This document shows positions 62,482 to 64,000 of a stretch of 64,000 bases of DNA, piece by piece (the first letter of the stretch is position 1; each line of letters starts with the position of its first letter). A program made the position numbers and the translations under genes. Source of the DNA: Candidatus Woesearchaeota archaeon (GTDB lineage: Archaea; Nanobdellota; Nanobdellia; Woesearchaeales; GW2011-AR15). The DNA lies in contig JAFGJW010000012.1 in the NCBI GenBank assembly GCA_016928835.1, positions 33,223 through 97,222 of the forward strand, given 5' to 3'. A model generated the notes under the pieces. It did no database searches. It saw nothing but the letters and a program-made list of their open reading frames with translations, and was not told the origin of the DNA.

Positions 62482-63386
62482 TTGTCTAATTCACATAACA
62501 AGTTCTCTTGATAATCCACTTTTGCATTTTTAATATAACCTTCAGTTGTCCTAACATCCTTATGGCCCATTAATTTTTGCACTGTATAGATACTTGTCCC
62601 TTTCTCGATATGATGGGTCCCAAATGTCCTTCTCATTGTATGCGGAGTAATGCTCTTGTTTATCCTGAGCCTTTTGGCAGATCTTTTGCACAGCTCTTCA
62701 GCACTTCTTCTTGACAGATGCCCGTATCTTGTGTCAAAGAGATAGATTGAGCTGCGTTTTCTATTTGCCAAATATATCTGAATATCATTGATTAGTTGCT
62801 CATTCAATGGAAAGATTCTGTCTCTTGCGCCTTTTCCTGACCTAACATAGCCTATTTTTCTCTCAAAATCCAAATCATTTGTCTTCAGTTTGACAGCCTC
62901 AGAGACCCTTAGTCCAGTGGAATAGAACAATTGGAACAATAGCTTATGTTTTTGATTACTAATTGAGTTAATCAGAGCATTTACTTCTTTTCTTGACAAG
63001 ACGGAATACAATCTCTCTTCTCTTTTTACTCTCTTTATATGGAATCTTCGCCCAAGAATCTCTCTATAATAGAACAACAAAGCGCTTATTGCCAGGTTAA
63101 TAGTATTTTTTTCAAAACCTTTATCGAGCATATATTCAATAAATATTTTAATGTCGTTCTGCCTCACTCTCTTAGGGCTCTTCTTGATGAATTTCAGGAA
63201 CCTCTTATTATAGAGCACATATGCCTTTACTGTCTCTTGTGAATAGCCCCTTACCTTAAGCTCAAATTCCAGATTCTTCATTGGGTTTCTTGTGTAATTG
63301 TTCAGCGGCTCTTTTACAAGCATTTTATTTTCTTCCAGTATTGTGATCATAATGCTTTTTGATTGCTTCTCACTTATATATCTCAC
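62478..63386 (-). CDS. xerA: Tyrosine recombinase (XerA-like)
   Basis: A 302-residue enzyme with an N-terminal SAM-like DNA-binding domain (about residues 35-120) and a catalytic domain. Its catalytic residues are Arg in [12 protein letters not shown], Lys in [11 protein letters not shown], His-x-x-Arg in [11 protein letters not shown], His in LMGHKDV and the nucleophile Tyr in TTEGYIKNA. XerA resolves chromosome dimers at dif in archaea; an integrase role is also possible. The initiator is uncertain: the frame has in-frame Met codons at residues 13, 22 and 36. A GC-rich structured element lies about 130 bp upstream of the gene. Confidence 0.88.
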   Translation of the reverse strand: MRYISEKQSKSIMITILEENKMLVKEPLNNYTRNPMKNLEFELKVRGYSQETVKAYVLYNKRFLKFIKKSPKRVRQNDIKIFIEYMLDKGFEKNTINLAISALLFYYREILGRRFHIKRVKREERLYSVLSRKEVNALINSISNQKHKLLFQLFYSTGLRVSEAVKLKTNDLDFERKIGYVRSGKGARDRIFPLNEQLINDIQIYLANRKRSSIYLFDTRYGHLSRRSAEELCKRSAKRLRINKSITPHTMRRTFGTHHIEKGTSIYTVQKLMGHKDVRTTEGYIKNAKVDYQENLLCELDN

Positions 63387-63511
63387 GTAAACATGTCCAG
63401 TGTGTCCAGTGTTTAATTTTTCTTCTTCTTTTAATCACCTCAACAAATTTTAAATAAATAAGGGAGTCCGTTCATTATTATTTTCTATATTGAAACTATT
63501 TTTAAATTAGA

Positions 63512-63624
63512 ACTTTTATAATTTACAATGAGGGGAAGGTTCCCCTCCCTGACCTTCCCCTCTTCACAGTGGGGGCGGTCAGGAGGGGCAGAGCCCCTCT
63601 TGTAATTTAAACTTCTTATAATTT
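63512..63624. repeat. GC-rich structured element flanked by short direct repeats
   Basis: In an AT-rich gap, 63530-63599 is very GC-rich. GAGGGGAAGGT (63530-63540) pairs with ACCTTCCCCTC (63552-63562), and GAGGGGC-AGA-GCCCCTC (63583-63599) is perfect. The loop of the first hairpin (63542-63554) is also complementary to 63577-63588, so two mutually exclusive folds exist. ACTTTTATAATTT (63512-63524) and ACTTCTTATAATTT (63611-63624) flank it as near-direct repeats. It might be a recombination site, a mobile insertion or an RNA. Confidence 0.45.
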
Positions 63625-63687
63625 CTTATATAAAATCATATGAGGACTCTTTGTATAGGGATAAGAATAAAATTTGAGGTGATTAAT

Positions 63688-63894
63688 ATGAAAAAAGAAA
63701 CATATAAAGCATTAGTGCACATAGAACACATATTTCACAGCTATAATACTGTGATGAAATGGTTATTGAACCAACACTTCAGCCAAAAAAAAAAGATGAC
63801 AATATATCACTCTTTGACTGAGAAACACTGGAAGATGATATTTGCAGTAGTGTCAAGATTTGAACAAGATCCCCTCCCACTGGACAAAAAGTAG
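63688..63894 (+). CDS. Small unassigned protein, 68 residues
   Basis: The ATG at 63688 is preceded by GAGGTGATT, a strong ribosome site for this genome, which rejects the longer frame from 63640. The product (MKKETYKALVHIEHIF at the start) is His/Lys-rich, helical and soluble; no family is known. The final 106 bp of the window after it hold nothing recognisable. Confidence 0.6.
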   Translation: MKKETYKALVHIEHIFHSYNTVMKWLLNQHFSQKKKMTIYHSLTEKHWKMIFAVVSRFEQDPLPLDKK

Positions 63895-64000
63895 AATATA
63901 TGCGATGAATAAATGTTCAGCAAAATATTACTCGATTTTTTCGATGATAGCACGAATTTGGAATTAGAATACGAGACGAACTCAGAAAGTCCTTTGGACT

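Noticed and set aside
1..64000. CRISPR array, rRNA genes, transposase genes
   Set aside because: No regularly spaced repeats, no rRNA-like sequence and no transposase motif were seen; the only recombinase is the XerA-like gene.

Overview
The window looks like a chromosome segment of a small-genome DPANN archaeon, most like Woesearchaeota/Pacearchaeota. This placement is inferred from gene content. The archaeal informational genes are GINS15/51, eL44, eS27, aIF2-alpha, Nop10, L7Ae, eS28, eL24, EF-2, EF-1-alpha, uS10, archaeal-type AlaRS and Rad50. There is also a methanogen-type S-layer protein, class III signal peptide pilin-like proteins and split-up tRNA genes. Promoters are archaeal (TTTATATA or TTTAAATA boxes about 25-30 bp before many leaderless starts), and AGGTGAT-type ribosome sites precede operon-internal genes. 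Two genes look bacterial in type: lgt and a long-form triosephosphate isomerase. 

Layout. Bases 1-9524 hold seven large soluble proteins that I cannot assign, mostly singly promoted and on both strands; two similar orphans lie at 24765 and 51202. Bases 9600-12230 hold a VapBC locus, a second PIN toxin / UPF0175 antitoxin locus with its own operator, and a DUF4416 gene. Bases 12270-17739 hold a structured inverted-repeat element, a CPA-family cation/proton antiporter, a two-hairpin RNA-like segment, Rad50, an orphan and a membrane protein paralogous to the one at 10332. The S-layer gene is at 18188-20488. Bases 20633-24306 hold a radical SAM enzyme, the GINS-eL44-eS27-aIF2alpha-Nop10 cluster and an intron-containing tRNA-Ser. 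Bases 24360-30795 hold a small membrane protein, an orphan, alaS and a CPBP-type membrane protease. Bases 30759-42954 encode a 3313-residue secreted protein and a 750-residue membrane-anchored partner as a tight pair. Bases 43102-46258 hold a DJ-1/PfpI lipoprotein, an unclassified RNA, tRNA-Ile(UAU), a membrane CBS protein and tRNA-Glu. Bases 46316-56960 hold a debranching-type glycosidase, two pilin-like genes, the lgt-tpiA pair, a TIKI/TraB-like orphan, a DUF84 NTPase, a SLOG protein, pyrB-pyrI, galT and a sugar nucleotidyltransferase. Bases 57030-62481 form a translation supercluster, followed by a tyrosine recombinase and a GC-rich structured element. 

The most striking result is in the tRNAs. 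All three recognisable tRNA genes are interrupted in the T arm, at a position where splicing at bulge-helix-bulge (BHB) motifs restores an exact 7-nt T loop. By my reading tRNA-Ser has one intron, tRNA-Ile(UAU) two and tRNA-Glu four (15, 20, 23 and 145 nt). The L7Ae mRNA leader carries a likely kink-turn that could be an autoregulatory site. The lgt gene together with a lipobox on the DJ-1 protein suggests a bacterial-type lipoprotein route. No CRISPR array, rRNA or insertion sequence was seen.
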